Below are positions 8,682 to 17,956 of a stretch of DNA of 64,000 nucleotides, in pieces. The DNA is from Streptomyces sp. YS415 (lineage in GTDB: Bacteria > Actinomycetota > Actinomycetes > Streptomycetales > Streptomycetaceae): assembly GCF_023544665.1 (NCBI RefSeq), contig NZ_JAMJFL010000008.1, positions 1 through 64,000 on the forward strand, read 5' to 3'. The notes beneath the pieces were generated by a model. That model made no database searches, had not been told where the DNA came from, and saw only the letters and a list, made by a program, of their open reading frames with translations. Every line of letters starts with the position of its first letter. Within the stretch, counting starts at the first letter, position 1. The translations under genes and the position numbers were made by a program.

Positions 8682-9581
8682 TCACGCCTTTCCTTCGGGG
8701 GTGCCGGCCACCGGCGCGGTGAGGTCCGCCGCCTCGGGGAGTTCCTCGACGTCGACGCCCCGCACCTGGGACAGCTCGTGCTTGAGGGCGGCGAGTTCGG
8801 CGCCGCCGGCCATGTGGTTGGTGAGTTCCTCCAGGCTGACCCGGTCGCGGGCGGCGGACAGCTCCAGGGTGCCGAGCCGCAGCACGCTGAAGTGGTCGCC
8901 GACCATATAGGCGTGGTGCGGATTGTGGGTGATGAAGATGACGCCCAGGCCGCGGTCGCGGGCGGCGGCGATGTACTTCAGGACCACTCCGGACTGCTTG
9001 ACGCCGAGGGCGGCGGTGGGCTCGTCCAGGATGAGGACGCGGGCGCCGAAGTAGACGGCGCGGGCGATGGCCACGCACTGGCGCTGGCCGCCGGAGAGGG
9101 TGCCGATGGGCTGTTCCAGGTCGTCGAGGACGATGCCCATCTCGCGCAGCTGGTGATCGGCGGTCCGCTTCATCGCGGCGATGTCGAGGCGGCGGACGGG
9201 CCAGGGGCCCTTGGTCATCTCGGAGCCGAGGAAGAAGTTGCGCCAGACGGGCATCAGCGGGACGGTCGCCAGGTCCTGGTAGACGGTGGCGATCCCGCGG
9301 TCGAGGGCCTCGCGGGGGGTGCTGAAGCGGACCGCTTCGCCGTCGACGAGGAACTCGCCCTCGGTGTGCTGGTGCAGCCCGGAGACGATCTTGATGAGGG
9401 TGGACTTGCCGGCACCGTTGTCGCCGAGCACGCAGGTCACCCTGCCGGGGTGGACGGCGAGGCTCACGCCGTGCAGGGCGCGGATGTTGCCGTAGGACTT
9501 GCCGGCGCCGCGCAGTTCGACGATCGGCCGGTCCTCCTCGGGGGCCGGGTCGGTGAGGATGGCTCCGTGCGGGGTCGTCAT
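8682..9581 (-). CDS. Sugar ABC transporter ATP-binding protein (single-domain type)
   Basis: 299-residue ATPase with Walker [11 protein letters not shown]-loop [10 protein letters not shown], signature [15 protein letters not shown] and Walker [13 protein letters not shown]. It has one ATP-binding domain, unlike the double-domain RbsA proteins, and resembles the FrcA type. The ATG at 9581 is preceded by GGAGG; a GTG three codons upstream is too close to that site. Its start overlaps the end of the permease gene. It energises sugar import with the permease at 9587 and the lipoprotein at 10663. Confidence 0.94.
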   Translation of the reverse strand: MTTPHGAILTDPAPEEDRPIVELRGAGKSYGNIRALHGVSLAVHPGRVTCVLGDNGAGKSTLIKIVSGLHQHTEGEFLVDGEAVRFSTPREALDRGIATVYQDLATVPLMPVWRNFFLGSEMTKGPWPVRRLDIAAMKRTADHQLREMGIVLDDLEQPIGTLSGGQRQCVAIARAVYFGARVLILDEPTAALGVKQSGVVLKYIAAARDRGLGVIFITHNPHHAYMVGDHFSVLRLGTLELSAARDRVSLEELTNHMAGGAELAALKHELSQVRGVDVEELPEAADLTAPVAGTPEGKA

Positions 9582-9586
9582 GGCGG

Positions 9587-10666
9587 TCACCTCCGGGTCG
9601 CCGTGCGGCGGACCCACAGATTGATGAGCGTGGCGCCGAGGAGCATCACGCCCAGGAACGCCTTGAACCAGTCGGGGTTCCAGCCGGCGTACACGATGCC
9701 CTGCTGGACCATGCCGAACATGAACGCGCCGAAGACCGGGCCGATCGCCGAGCCGTAGCCGCCGGTGAGCAGACAGCCGCCGATGACCGCCGCGGCGATG
9801 TAGATGAGCTCCTGGCCGACGCCCTCGCCGGACTGCACGGTGTTGAAGGAGAACAGCTGGTGCATGCCGACGAACCAGGCGCCGAAGCCGACCAGCATGA
9901 ACAGCGAGATCTTGGTGAACGTCACCGGGACGCCGACGGCCCGGGCGGACTCCTTGCTGCCGCCGACGGCGAAGATCCAGTTGCCGTACTTGGTGCGCAG
10001 CAGCACCCACGTGGCGAGCGCGGCGAAGACCAGCCACCAGACGATGGTGATCTTCACCTGGACGCCGCCGACGTCGAAGGAGGAGGCGAACAGGGCCTTG
10101 GCCTGGTCGAAGCCGTCCATGGTGCTGATGTCGTCGGTGGCGACGTTGCCGGTGATCAGCTTGGTGATGGCGAGGTTCGCGCCCTGGAGGATCAGGAAGG
10201 TGCCGAGGGTGACCAGAAAGCTCGGCAGGCCGGTCCTGACCAGCATCCAGCCGTTGAAGAACCCGATCGCGAGCGACACGGCCAGGGCCACGATCACGCC
10301 GACCCAGACGTTCATGGTCAGCTGGTAGCTGATCATGCTGGCGGTCAGCGCCGAGGCGATCACCGCGACACCGGCCGACAGGTCGAACTCGCCGCCGATC
10401 ATCAGCAGGGCCACGGGCAGCGCCATGATCCCGATGGTCGACGACTGGTACAGGATGTTGGCCATCGAGCTGCCGTCGCGCACCGGCGGGGCGGTGACGA
10501 GGAAGAAGACCAGCACCGCCACGGCGCCGAGGAAGACGCCCACTTCGGGCCGGGCGAGGAGCCTGAGCGCGGGCGGGCGCTCGGCGGTCCGCCCGTCGGT
10601 GCCCTTCGGGCCGGGGGCCGGCGGTGAGGTCACCGCCGGCTCAGCCTGCTGGGTCATACCGATCAC
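9587..10666 (-). CDS. Sugar ABC transporter permease (RbsC/AraH family)
   Basis: 359-residue integral membrane protein with about ten hydrophobic segments. It carries the family's conserved stretch [19 protein letters not shown] and later [19 protein letters not shown], both typical of ribose/xylose/inositol-type permeases. The GTG at 10666 overlaps the TGA of the upstream lipoprotein gene by 4 bp; an ATG three codons further in is an alternative. It forms the membrane channel for the sugar bound by the product at 10663. Confidence 0.94.
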   Translation of the reverse strand: MIGMTQQAEPAVTSPPAPGPKGTDGRTAERPPALRLLARPEVGVFLGAVAVLVFFLVTAPPVRDGSSMANILYQSSTIGIMALPVALLMIGGEFDLSAGVAVIASALTASMISYQLTMNVWVGVIVALAVSLAIGFFNGWMLVRTGLPSFLVTLGTFLILQGANLAITKLITGNVATDDISTMDGFDQAKALFASSFDVGGVQVKITIVWWLVFAALATWVLLRTKYGNWIFAVGGSKESARAVGVPVTFTKISLFMLVGFGAWFVGMHQLFSFNTVQSGEGVGQELIYIAAAVIGGCLLTGGYGSAIGPVFGAFMFGMVQQGIVYAGWNPDWFKAFLGVMLLGATLINLWVRRTATRR

Positions 10667-11682
10667 CGGGTGCCCTTCGCGGCGAAGGCGGCGACCGCCT
10701 CGACGTTGGACTTGTCGACGAAGGCCGGGCCGGTCAGCACCGGCTGCTCACCGCCGCCCATGTAGTTGCCGTTGTTCTTGTAGAGCCACAGCGAGTCGAT
10801 GGCCAGGTAGCCCTGGAGGTAGGGCTGCTGGTCGACGGCGAACTCGATGGTGCCCTTGCTGATGGCCCCGGTCAGGTCCTTGTTGAGGTCGAAGGTGGCG
10901 ACCTTGGCCGAGCTGCCCGACTCCGCCACGGACTGCGCCGCGGTGAGCGCGAAGGGGGCGCCGAGCGTGACGACGTGGTCGATGGCCTTGTCCTCGGCGA
11001 GCTTGGCGGTGATCGTCGACTTCACGGACGGCATGTCGGTGCCGTTGACGTTGAGCGTCTCGACCGTGCCGGAGAAGGTCTTCTCGACGCCGTCGCAGCG
11101 CTGGGTGAGGCCGATGTTGCCCTGTTCCTGGATGACGCAGACGGCCTTCTTGGCGCCGGCCTCGTTCAGCCGCTTGCCGAGCGCCTCGCCGGCGACGGTC
11201 TCGTCCTGGCCGAAGAACTCCATCAGGCCGAGTTCCTGCCACTCGCTGACGCCGGAGTTGAGGCCGACGACGGGTATGTTCGCGGCCTTCGCCTTGGCTA
11301 TGACGTCCTTGAGGGCGTCGGGCTTGGCGAGGGTGACGGCGATGCCGTCGACCTTCTGGTCGATGGCGTTCTGCACGAGGTTGGCCTGGACGCCCGCGCT
11401 GGGGTCGGCCGAGTAGATGAGCTTGATGTTGTCCTTGGCGGCGGCGGCCTCGGCGCCCTTGCGGACGATGTCCCAGAAGGTGTCGCCCGGTGACTGGTGG
11501 GTGACCAGGGCGACCGTCATGCGCGGCGTGTTCGCCTTGCCCGCGGCGGCGCCTTCCGCGCTTTCCTCGGCCTTCTTGCCGCCGGAGCTGCTGGAGCAGC
11601 CTGCGAGGGTCAGGGCTGCCGCAGCGGCCAGGGCCACCAGGGGGGCCGTTCTGCGGGAGCGGGAGTGCGTTGAGCGGTCCAT
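10663..11682 (-). CDS. Sugar ABC transporter substrate-binding lipoprotein
   Basis: 339-residue periplasmic-binding-protein-type lipoprotein. The signal peptide ends in the lipobox LTLAGC (around residues 24-29), followed by a Ser-rich linker SSSSGGKK. The mature part has the ribose/inositol-binding fold, for example MTVALVTHQSPGDTFWDIV and VVGLNSGVSEWQELG. It is the first gene of the transporter and catabolism operon and is coupled to the permease by a GTGA overlap. The ligand is unknown; neighbours point to an inositol-like compound or an aldose. Confidence 0.94.
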   Translation of the reverse strand: MDRSTHSRSRRTAPLVALAAAAALTLAGCSSSSGGKKAEESAEGAAAGKANTPRMTVALVTHQSPGDTFWDIVRKGAEAAAAKDNIKLIYSADPSAGVQANLVQNAIDQKVDGIAVTLAKPDALKDVIAKAKAANIPVVGLNSGVSEWQELGLMEFFGQDETVAGEALGKRLNEAGAKKAVCVIQEQGNIGLTQRCDGVEKTFSGTVETLNVNGTDMPSVKSTITAKLAEDKAIDHVVTLGAPFALTAAQSVAESGSSAKVATFDLNKDLTGAISKGTIEFAVDQQPYLQGYLAIDSLWLYKNNGNYMGGGEQPVLTGPAFVDKSNVEAVAAFAAKGTR

Positions 11683-11740
11683 CTTTCCTGCACCTCACTG
11701 TGCGACGGGGGAACGACGGGAAAGAAACGCGGCTGGTGCG

Positions 11741-11756
11741 TTGGTCCCGGATCCAA
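11741..11756. promoter_or_regulatory. Candidate operator of the sugar ABC transporter operon
   Basis: TTGGTCCCGGATCCAA is a 16-base palindrome of the form TTGG-NN-CCGG-NN-CCAA with a central CG, as in LacI-family operators. It lies 18-33 bases downstream of the minus-strand -35 TTGACA (11779-11774), so it covers the -10 and start region of the lipoprotein operon. Repression by one of the two nearby LacI-family proteins is a reasonable inference. Confidence 0.5.
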
Positions 11757-11937
11757 TCCCTAGATGGGCCCGCTGTCAATACTTTGTTAAGACATCATTT
11801 CACAAGCAGGTCCGAATGTAAGTACATATACCGCCGAGCGGTGCCCAACAGGGCAGGACGAAGACGATCTCTACCCGCCGCGCACGGCCGTACCCCCGCC
11901 CCGAGCGCTTGACTGCCGGGACCAGGGGGCGCAGAGT

Positions 11938-11962
11938 CGTACATATACATCGTAAACATACG
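11938..11962. promoter_or_regulatory. Exopolysaccharide-cluster palindrome, copy A (galE)
   Basis: Left arm CGTACATATACA, central T, right arm CGTAAACATACG; read on the minus strand it aligns with the copies at 14911, 25734 and 25823. Its centre is 47 bases before the galE ATG, almost the same as copy D before the priming transferase (48). Eight of twelve arm positions are symmetric. It is probably bound by the shared regulator of the cluster. Confidence 0.75.
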
Positions 11963-11996
11963 CTGTTACCCGGTCACGAGGAGCGGAGCCGGGCCC

Positions 11997-13046
11997 ATGA
12001 GCGCACCGTCCACTGTCCTCGTGACCGGCGGGGGCGGATTCATCGGCAGCCACGCCTGCGTGGAGCTGCTCGACCACGGTTACGAGGTGATCGTGGTCGA
12101 CAACTACAGCAACAGCTCCGCGCAGGTCTTCGCCCGCGTCGAACGCATCGCGGGCCGGTTCGTCGGCGCCGTGTACGACCTCGACGTGCGGGACCGGCAG
12201 TCCCTGTCGGCCGTCTTCGACCGGCACACCGTGGACGCCGTGCTGCACTTCGCCGGGCTGAAGTCGGCGGCCGGGTCGATGCGGGCGCCGGTCGCCTACT
12301 ACGACGTCAACGTCGGCGGTACGACGGCCCTGCTGGGCGCCATGCACGAGCACGGGGTGCGCCAACTGGTGTACCCCTCCTCCTGCTCGGTCTACGGCGA
12401 GGCGGGCCCGGGGCCGATCGGCGAGGCCACGCCCGCGCGGCCCGTCCATCCGTACGCGGCCTCCAAGTGGGCCTGCGAGCGGATCCTCGCCGACGTGTGC
12501 CGCCACGATCCCGAGTACACCGTGCTGTGCCTGCGCTACTTCAATCCGGCCGGCGCCCACCCGAGCGGACTGCTCGGCGAGGACCCGCAGGGCACCCCCG
12601 ACAACCTGATGCCGTACCTGGCCCAGGTGGCCGTGGGACGGCAGCCCCGCCTGACGGTCTACGGCGGGGACTACCCCACCCGGGACGGCACGGCGGTCCG
12701 GGACTACCTGCATGTGATGGACGCGGTCGAGGCGCACCGGCTCGCGCTGGACCATCTCGCCGACGCGACGGGCATGCACGTGTTCAACCTCGGCCTCGGC
12801 AGGGGCACGTCGGTGCTGGACGTCCTCGCCGCCTACTCCGGGGCGTGCGGCCGTCCGGTGCCCTACGAGGTGGCGCCCCGCCGCGCCGGTGACGTGGCCG
12901 AGCGAGTCGCCGACACCAGCGCGGTGGACCGGGCCTGGGGCTGGCGGCCCACCCGGGACCTGGCCGACATGTGCCGGGACAGCTGGCGCTTCCAGCAGCT
13001 CAACCCGCTCGGGTACGCGGGGTCCGCGCGGCGGCAGGAGTCCTAG
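11997..13046 (+). CDS. galE: UDP-glucose 4-epimerase
   Basis: 349-residue extended SDR enzyme that interconverts UDP-glucose and UDP-galactose. The NAD motif TGGGGFIGSHA lies at residues 10-20. The catalytic serine is in YPSSCSVYGE and the YxxxK in HPYAASKWACER. NYSNSS and LRYFNPAGAHPSG are typical GalE segments. GAGGAG upstream supports the ATG at 11997. It supplies UDP-galactose for the exopolysaccharide cluster that follows and carries the shared palindrome in its promoter. Its end overlaps the convergent GH15 gene by 47 bp. Confidence 0.95.
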   Translation: MSAPSTVLVTGGGGFIGSHACVELLDHGYEVIVVDNYSNSSAQVFARVERIAGRFVGAVYDLDVRDRQSLSAVFDRHTVDAVLHFAGLKSAAGSMRAPVAYYDVNVGGTTALLGAMHEHGVRQLVYPSSCSVYGEAGPGPIGEATPARPVHPYAASKWACERILADVCRHDPEYTVLCLRYFNPAGAHPSGLLGEDPQGTPDNLMPYLAQVAVGRQPRLTVYGGDYPTRDGTAVRDYLHVMDAVEAHRLALDHLADATGMHVFNLGLGRGTSVLDVLAAYSGACGRPVPYEVAPRRAGDVAERVADTSAVDRAWGWRPTRDLADMCRDSWRFQQLNPLGYAGSARRQES

Positions 13047-14835
13047 CGGTGGTGGTCCCCGCGAGCGCGAAGGCGGTCTCCGCGAGGGCCAGGTGACTGA
13101 ACGCCTGCGGCGCGTTGCCCAGTTGGCGTCCGGCCGCCGGGTCCCACTGCTCCGAGAGCAGCCCCACGTCGTTGCGGACGGCCAGGACCCGCTCGAAGGT
13201 CTCCCGGGCCTCGGCGGCGCGGCCGGTGGCGGCGAGGGCGTCGGCGTACCACAGGGAGCACGAGACGAACGCGCCCTCGTCGCCCGGCAGTCCGTCCACC
13301 TCGTGCACGCCCTCGCCGCCGCACGCGTAGCGCCGCAGGAACCCGCCGTCGGCGAGCCCGCTCATCGCGCTGACGGTGCCGCGCACCCGCGGGTCCCGCG
13401 CGGGCAGGAAGCCCACCTTGGGCAGCAGCAGCGCGGCGGCGTCCAGGGCGGGTGAGCCGTAGGCCTGGACGAAGGAGCGCTGCGCGGGATCCCAGCCCTC
13501 GCGGCAGACCTGGCCGCGGACCTCGTCCGCCATGGCCCGCCAGCGATCCGCGGAGCCGTTGCGGCCGAGGAGTTCGCCCATGCGCAGGGCGCGGTCGGCG
13601 GCCACCCAGGTCATGACCTTGGAGTGCACGAACTGCCGGCGCGGCCCGCGCACCTGCCACAGGCCCCGGTCCGGTTCGCGCCAGTGCCGGAGCAGGAAGC
13701 CCATCATCGACTCGACCAGGTTCCACACATGGGCGGGCATGGGGATGCCGGCGAGCAGGGAGAGGCAGAGGGTGTCCAGCACCTCGCCGTAGACGTCCAG
13801 TTGGAACTGGCCGACCGCCGAGTTGCCGAACCGCACCGGCCGCGAGTCCTCGTAGCCCGGCAGCCAGGGCGCCTCGGTCTCCGGCAGCAGCCGCTGCCCG
13901 CCGACGCCGTACACCGTCTGCAGGTCCGCCGGGTCGCCCGCGATGGCCCGCACCAGCCAGTCCAGCCAGGCCGACGCCTCCTCCCGGTAGCCGCAGCGCA
14001 GCAGGCAGGACAGGGCGAGGGTGGAGTCGCGCAGCCAGCAGTAGCGTTGGTCCCAGTTGCGCTCGCCGCCGAGGCAGCCGGGCAGCGAGGTGGTGGGGGC
14101 GGCGACGATGCCGCCCGTGGGCGCGTAGGTGAGGGCCTTGAGGGTGATCAGGGAGCGCACGACGGCGTCCCGCCAGGGCCCGTCGTAGCGGCAGCGGCCG
14201 GTCCAGCGCCGCCAGTGGTCGACGGTCTCCTTCAGCACCGTCTCCGCGGGCACCGCGAGCGGGGCGGGCGGGCCGGGCAGATGCGAGGGCGCCCAGACGA
14301 GCGTCAGCGCCAGCCGGTGCCCCGCGGTGACGGTGAACTCGGCGATGTTCGAGGCCTCCCCGCCGAGCACCCGTACGGGTCCGTCGGCGCTCACCCACAC
14401 CGCGTCGGGCCCGGCGACCGCCACGGTGCAGTCGCCGTCGGCCCGGGCCCAGGGCACGACCCGGCCCTGGTGGAACCGCAGCCGCAGCTCGCTGCGCAGG
14501 GTCACCTCGCCCGACAGGCCCTCGACCACCCGTACCAGACAGGGCAGTTGGGTGCGCGGCGGCATGAAGTCGGTGACGCGTACGGTGCCGGTCACGGTCT
14601 GCCAGCAGGTGTCCAGGACGAGGGTGTCGTGGCGGTAGGCCCGGCTGGTGCAGAGGCCCCGGCCGGGGGGCGCGAGGCGCCAGAAGCCGTTGTCCGGGGT
14701 GCCGAGCAGGGCGGCGAGACAGGCAGGCGAGTCGAAGCGGGGCAGACACAGCCAGTCGACGGAGCCGTCCCGGCCCACCATGGCGGCGGTCTCCAGGTCG
14801 CTCAGGAGGGCGTAGTCCTCGATCGCGGCGCTCAT
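13000..14835 (-). CDS. Glycoside hydrolase family 15 protein (glucoamylase/trehalase-like)
   Basis: 611-residue cytoplasmic-type GH15 hydrolase. It begins with the family's short N-terminal segment IEDYALLSDLETAAMVGRDG and SVDWLCLPRFDSPACLAALL. The (alpha/alpha)6 barrel shows GERNWDQRYCWLRDSTLAL, the conserved substrate-binding block, and later SEQWDPAAGRQLGNAPQAFS, which holds the second catalytic glutamate. The ATG at 14835 is chosen because family similarity begins there; upstream in-frame sequence includes the regulatory palindrome. Trehalase or alpha-glucan hydrolase activity is likely. It may recycle glucose units for the exopolysaccharide. Confidence 0.9.
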   Translation of the reverse strand: MSAAIEDYALLSDLETAAMVGRDGSVDWLCLPRFDSPACLAALLGTPDNGFWRLAPPGRGLCTSRAYRHDTLVLDTCWQTVTGTVRVTDFMPPRTQLPCLVRVVEGLSGEVTLRSELRLRFHQGRVVPWARADGDCTVAVAGPDAVWVSADGPVRVLGGEASNIAEFTVTAGHRLALTLVWAPSHLPGPPAPLAVPAETVLKETVDHWRRWTGRCRYDGPWRDAVVRSLITLKALTYAPTGGIVAAPTTSLPGCLGGERNWDQRYCWLRDSTLALSCLLRCGYREEASAWLDWLVRAIAGDPADLQTVYGVGGQRLLPETEAPWLPGYEDSRPVRFGNSAVGQFQLDVYGEVLDTLCLSLLAGIPMPAHVWNLVESMMGFLLRHWREPDRGLWQVRGPRRQFVHSKVMTWVAADRALRMGELLGRNGSADRWRAMADEVRGQVCREGWDPAQRSFVQAYGSPALDAAALLLPKVGFLPARDPRVRGTVSAMSGLADGGFLRRYACGGEGVHEVDGLPGDEGAFVSCSLWYADALAATGRAAEARETFERVLAVRNDVGLLSEQWDPAAGRQLGNAPQAFSHLALAETAFALAGTTTARTPAAARTPRTRAG

Positions 14836-14910
14836 GACCGCCGGCCGTTCGCCTTTGGTCCGGCGCCGTACGCAGACGCCATTCGTTTCCGCATCACCGA
14901 TCACCGAAGC

Positions 14911-14935
14911 TGTATATTTACGACGTATACGTACA
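14911..14935. promoter_or_regulatory. Exopolysaccharide-cluster palindrome, copy B
   Basis: The best copy of the 25-bp element: left arm TGTATATTTACG, central A, right arm CGTATACGTACA; nine of twelve positions are symmetric. It lies between the divergent GH15 gene (centre 88 bases from its ATG) and the glycosidase-led exopolysaccharide operon (about 112 bases from its start). It could serve both. Confidence 0.8.
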
Positions 14936-15034
14936 TCCTCGGCTCCGGTGTCCTCCAGGTCAAGCGGTGCCTGAGGCCACCACTCCCGCGACTCGCTTTG
15001 GCGGGTTTTCCGACCGGGTTCTAGGCTGGATCGG

Positions 15035-16186
15035 GTGGTGATGCACGACCACCGGAGCCGCCGTCGTCCGGCCATGTGGTGGGCCCTGGCCGTGCTGGCG
15101 ATCGGGGCACTCCTGGCCGGCAGCTGCGCCCCGCACGAGCCGGACTCCCCGGCCCCCTCGGCGAAGCCGTCCTTCGGGATCGCATACGGCAACCGCCTCG
15201 TCCACATGTCCGACGAGGACCTCGCCGCCGCCCTCGACGACGCCGTCACGGTGGGGGTGCGGTGGGTGCGGGCCGATCTGGCGTGGGGGGACATCCAGCG
15301 GGACGGGCCGGGCAGTTACCGGTGGCACGTCTTCGACCGGGTGGTCACGGCGGCCTCCGAACGCGGCCTGTCCGTCCTGCCCGTGCTCGCCTACACGCCG
15401 CGGTGGGCGCGGCCCGCGGGCTGCTCCGGCGACAACTGCGCGCCCGCCGATCCCGAGGCGTTCGCCGCCTTCGTCGCCAAGGCCGCGACACGGTACGCCC
15501 CGGACGGCATCCACACCTGGGAGATCTGGAACGAACCCAACATCAAGGTCTTCTGGCAGCCCGCACCCGACGCCTCCGCCTACACGACGCTCCTCCGGAC
15601 CGCGAGCCGGGCTCTGCGGCAGGCGGACCCGGCGGCCTTTGTCATCCTCGGCGGGCTCGCCGTGGCGCACACGAGGGACGGGGACATCTCACCGACGGAC
15701 TTCCTCGCGGACGTGGCGGCACGGGGCGGCAACCGGCTCGTCGACGCCGTCGGCTATCACCCGTACACCTATCCGCAGCTCGCGAGCGTCCCCGCGTCAC
15801 CGGCCACGGCGTGGCAGGGAATCGACGGTTCGCCGAACAGTCTGCACGGCATCCTGTCCGCGCACGGCACGCCCGACCTGCCCGTGTGGATCACCGAGTT
15901 CGGTGCCCCGACCAACGGGCCGGGCAGGGCTTCGGACGGAGGGGCCGGGGCGACCGGGCCCACGACGACTCACGTGACCGAGAAGCAGCAGGCCGCGATC
16001 GCCACGGACGCGGTGCCCACGGCGGCCAGGACCCCGCGCGTGCGAGCCCTGATCTGGTACACCGATCGCGACCACAGCACCGACAGGTCGTCGCGGGAGA
16101 ACTTCTTCGGCCTGCGCCGCGCCGACGGAAGCGCCAAACCCGCCTTCGACGCGCTGCGTGGCGCCATTGCCGCGCTCGACGACTGA
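15035..16186 (+). CDS. Secreted glycoside hydrolase-like lipoprotein (clan GH-A type)
   Basis: 383-residue exported protein. The signal peptide ends in a lipobox-like LLAGSC (around residue 31), so it is probably a surface lipoprotein. The TIM-barrel domain has the acid/base motif WEIWNEPN and a second catalytic glutamate in WITEFGAP, the pair seen in GH5/GH39-type retaining glycosidases. Two GTG codons and an ATG at 15035, 15038 and 15041 are possible starts with no clear ribosome-binding site. It heads the plus-strand exopolysaccharide operon and may trim, release or size the polymer. The exact family is uncertain. Confidence 0.85.
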   Translation: MVMHDHRSRRRPAMWWALAVLAIGALLAGSCAPHEPDSPAPSAKPSFGIAYGNRLVHMSDEDLAAALDDAVTVGVRWVRADLAWGDIQRDGPGSYRWHVFDRVVTAASERGLSVLPVLAYTPRWARPAGCSGDNCAPADPEAFAAFVAKAATRYAPDGIHTWEIWNEPNIKVFWQPAPDASAYTTLLRTASRALRQADPAAFVILGGLAVAHTRDGDISPTDFLADVAARGGNRLVDAVGYHPYTYPQLASVPASPATAWQGIDGSPNSLHGILSAHGTPDLPVWITEFGAPTNGPGRASDGGAGATGPTTTHVTEKQQAAIATDAVPTAARTPRVRALIWYTDRDHSTDRSSRENFFGLRRADGSAKPAFDALRGAIAALDD

Positions 16187-16303
16187 CCTCGACCTGCCGT
16201 CGGCCCCGTTACCGGCGAGACAGAAGTTCTCCGCTGGCACCAGTGGGACGGATGGGCAAGCATTGATCGTGAATGCACTCGAGGACCGAACTCAGGGTGT
16301 TCG

Positions 16304-17956
16304 ATGGCGGATCATCTGCGGCGGAACCGCTGCCGCCCTACCGCCTCCGCGCGGGTGAGGGCGCCCCTTCTGTCTGCACCCGTGGGGTGCCTCGCGACGG
16401 GGTTCCCCGCCTCCCTCGGCCCGGCACCGGGCCTCGGGCTCATGTGCCCCCGCGAGGACTCCCCCCGCGGACCGGGGTGGACCGGCGGGCGCCGGGAGCC
16501 CAACGGCCCAGGGCTCGTACGGGACACGCCCGTACGCACGGCCCGCACCGCGCTGGTGCTCGGTGCCGCCGAGATCATCGGCAAGCTCTCGATGCTGATC
16601 CTCACCGTCGGGGCCGCTCGGATGCTGGGTGTGGTCGACTTCGGCGCCTTCTCCTACGCACTGGCCATCGGCACCCTCGTGGCGGTCGTACCGCAGTGGG
16701 GGTACGACATCACGGTGATCCAGCGAGCCAGCGCCGAGCGGACGCGCCTGCGGGAACTGCTCGCCGAACTGCTGGTCATGCGAACGCTCCTCGCCGTCCT
16801 GGTCTTCACGATCGTCGGCGGGCTGTCCGGGCTCACGTCGCTCTCCGGGGGCCACGAACCGGTGGTCGGTCTGCTCATCGTCGCCGCCGTCCTGATGGAT
16901 ACGTACACGGAGGCGTACCGCTCCGCCACCGCCGCGCTGCAACGGCAGAGCATGATGGCGGTCGTCCACCTCGTGCAGCGTCTGCTGACCGCCGGTGCGG
17001 CTCTGCTGGCGCTGTTCGCCGACACCGGGCTCCCCGGGCTGGCCGTGGCCTTCTTCGCCGGAACCCTCGTCGGGCCGGTGACGGCCGCGGCGCTCATGCG
17101 GCGCACCGGATACGGACCCGACTGGAGAAGCGTCTCCCGCGCGGGACTGGTGGATCTGAACCGGGGAACCTGGGTGATCGGCGTCGCTTCGCTGGTGCTG
17201 ATCGTGCTGTTCCGGATCGACACGCTGATGATCGGCTGGTTCGCCGGGACCCGCGAGGTCGGTATCTACGCCGCCGTCTACCGACTGCTCGAGACCACGC
17301 TCTTCGTCAGCTTCGTGGCCGCCCGGACCATCTTTCCCCTGATGGCGATCACCCCCGAGCCCGACCGGGTCAAGCGCTACAGCGAGCAGGGCATCAGCAT
17401 GATGGCGGCGGTCTTCCTGCCGTACATGGTGCTCCTGTGGTGCCGGGGCCACGGCGTGCTGGACATCCTGTACGGCCGGCAGTTCGCCGACGAGGGGACC
17501 GGCATGCTGGCCTGGCTGGCTCCCGCCCCCTTCCTCTACGGGCTGTCCTATCTCGCCTCGTACGCCATCGTGGCGGCGGGGCCGACCCTGCGCGCCCTCA
17601 CCGGTTCCCTGATCGCCCTGGCGGTCAACCTGGGCCTGAACCTCGCCCTCATCCCGGGCTACGGAGGGATCGCGGCCGCGTTCTCCACGTCTGTGTCCTA
17701 CGGGGTCTACGCGGCCGCGCTCATCCTGCTGGGACGGTCCCGGGCGGGAATCCCGAGGCTGCCGAGGGCGCTGCTGCCCGCCGCCGCGGCGTCCGCCGTA
17801 GCCGCCGGACCGCTGCTGGCACCCTGGCCCTTCGTGCCGGCCCTGATCGGTGCCGCGGCCCTTTACGTACCGACCTGGCTCCTGATCACGCGCCGCATCG
17901 ATCCCCATCAGGTGCAGGTACTGCGCAGGATGCTCCAGCGCGGGAGGTTCGCATGA
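16304..17956 (+). CDS. Oligosaccharide flippase (Wzx/RfbX-type)
   Basis: Multi-pass membrane protein, 550 residues from the ATG at 16304, or 504 from the ATG at 16442. The first transmembrane helix (ALVLGAAEIIGKLSMLILTV) starts only about 78 residues in, so the shorter form is probably nearer the truth. About 12-14 hydrophobic helices follow, with LVLIVLFRIDTLMIGWFAGT and PLLAPWPFVPALIGAAALYV as examples. It would flip the lipid-linked repeat unit across the membrane. Its stop overlaps the start of the next glycosyltransferase (ATGA). No clear ribosome-binding site decides the start. Confidence 0.88.
   Translation: MADHLRRNRCRPTASARVRAPLLSAPVGCLATGFPASLGPAPGLGLMCPREDSPRGPGWTGGRREPNGPGLVRDTPVRTARTALVLGAAEIIGKLSMLILTVGAARMLGVVDFGAFSYALAIGTLVAVVPQWGYDITVIQRASAERTRLRELLAELLVMRTLLAVLVFTIVGGLSGLTSLSGGHEPVVGLLIVAAVLMDTYTEAYRSATAALQRQSMMAVVHLVQRLLTAGAALLALFADTGLPGLAVAFFAGTLVGPVTAAALMRRTGYGPDWRSVSRAGLVDLNRGTWVIGVASLVLIVLFRIDTLMIGWFAGTREVGIYAAVYRLLETTLFVSFVAARTIFPLMAITPEPDRVKRYSEQGISMMAAVFLPYMVLLWCRGHGVLDILYGRQFADEGTGMLAWLAPAPFLYGLSYLASYAIVAAGPTLRALTGSLIALAVNLGLNLALIPGYGGIAAAFSTSVSYGVYAAALILLGRSRAGIPRLPRALLPAAAASAVAAGPLLAPWPFVPALIGAAALYVPTWLLITRRIDPHQVQVLRRMLQRGRFA

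Larger units (their letters stand above)
11683..11996. other. Intergenic region between divergent transporter operon and galE
   Basis: No gene is seen in these 314 bases. The left half holds the probable promoter of the transporter operon (TTGACA on the minus strand at 11779-11774) and the palindrome at 11741-11756. The right half holds the exopolysaccharide-cluster palindrome at 11938-11962 before galE. The stretch around 11770-11835 is notably AT-rich for this genome and includes TGTAAGTACATATAC near 11817, which only partly resembles the cluster palindrome. Confidence 0.7.

Noticed and set aside
11813..11835. Possible fifth copy of the cluster palindrome (TGTAAGTACATATACC)
   Set aside because: It shares TGTA and GTACATATAC words but does not align with the TTTACGACGTA core, so I count it as AT-rich promoter sequence only.
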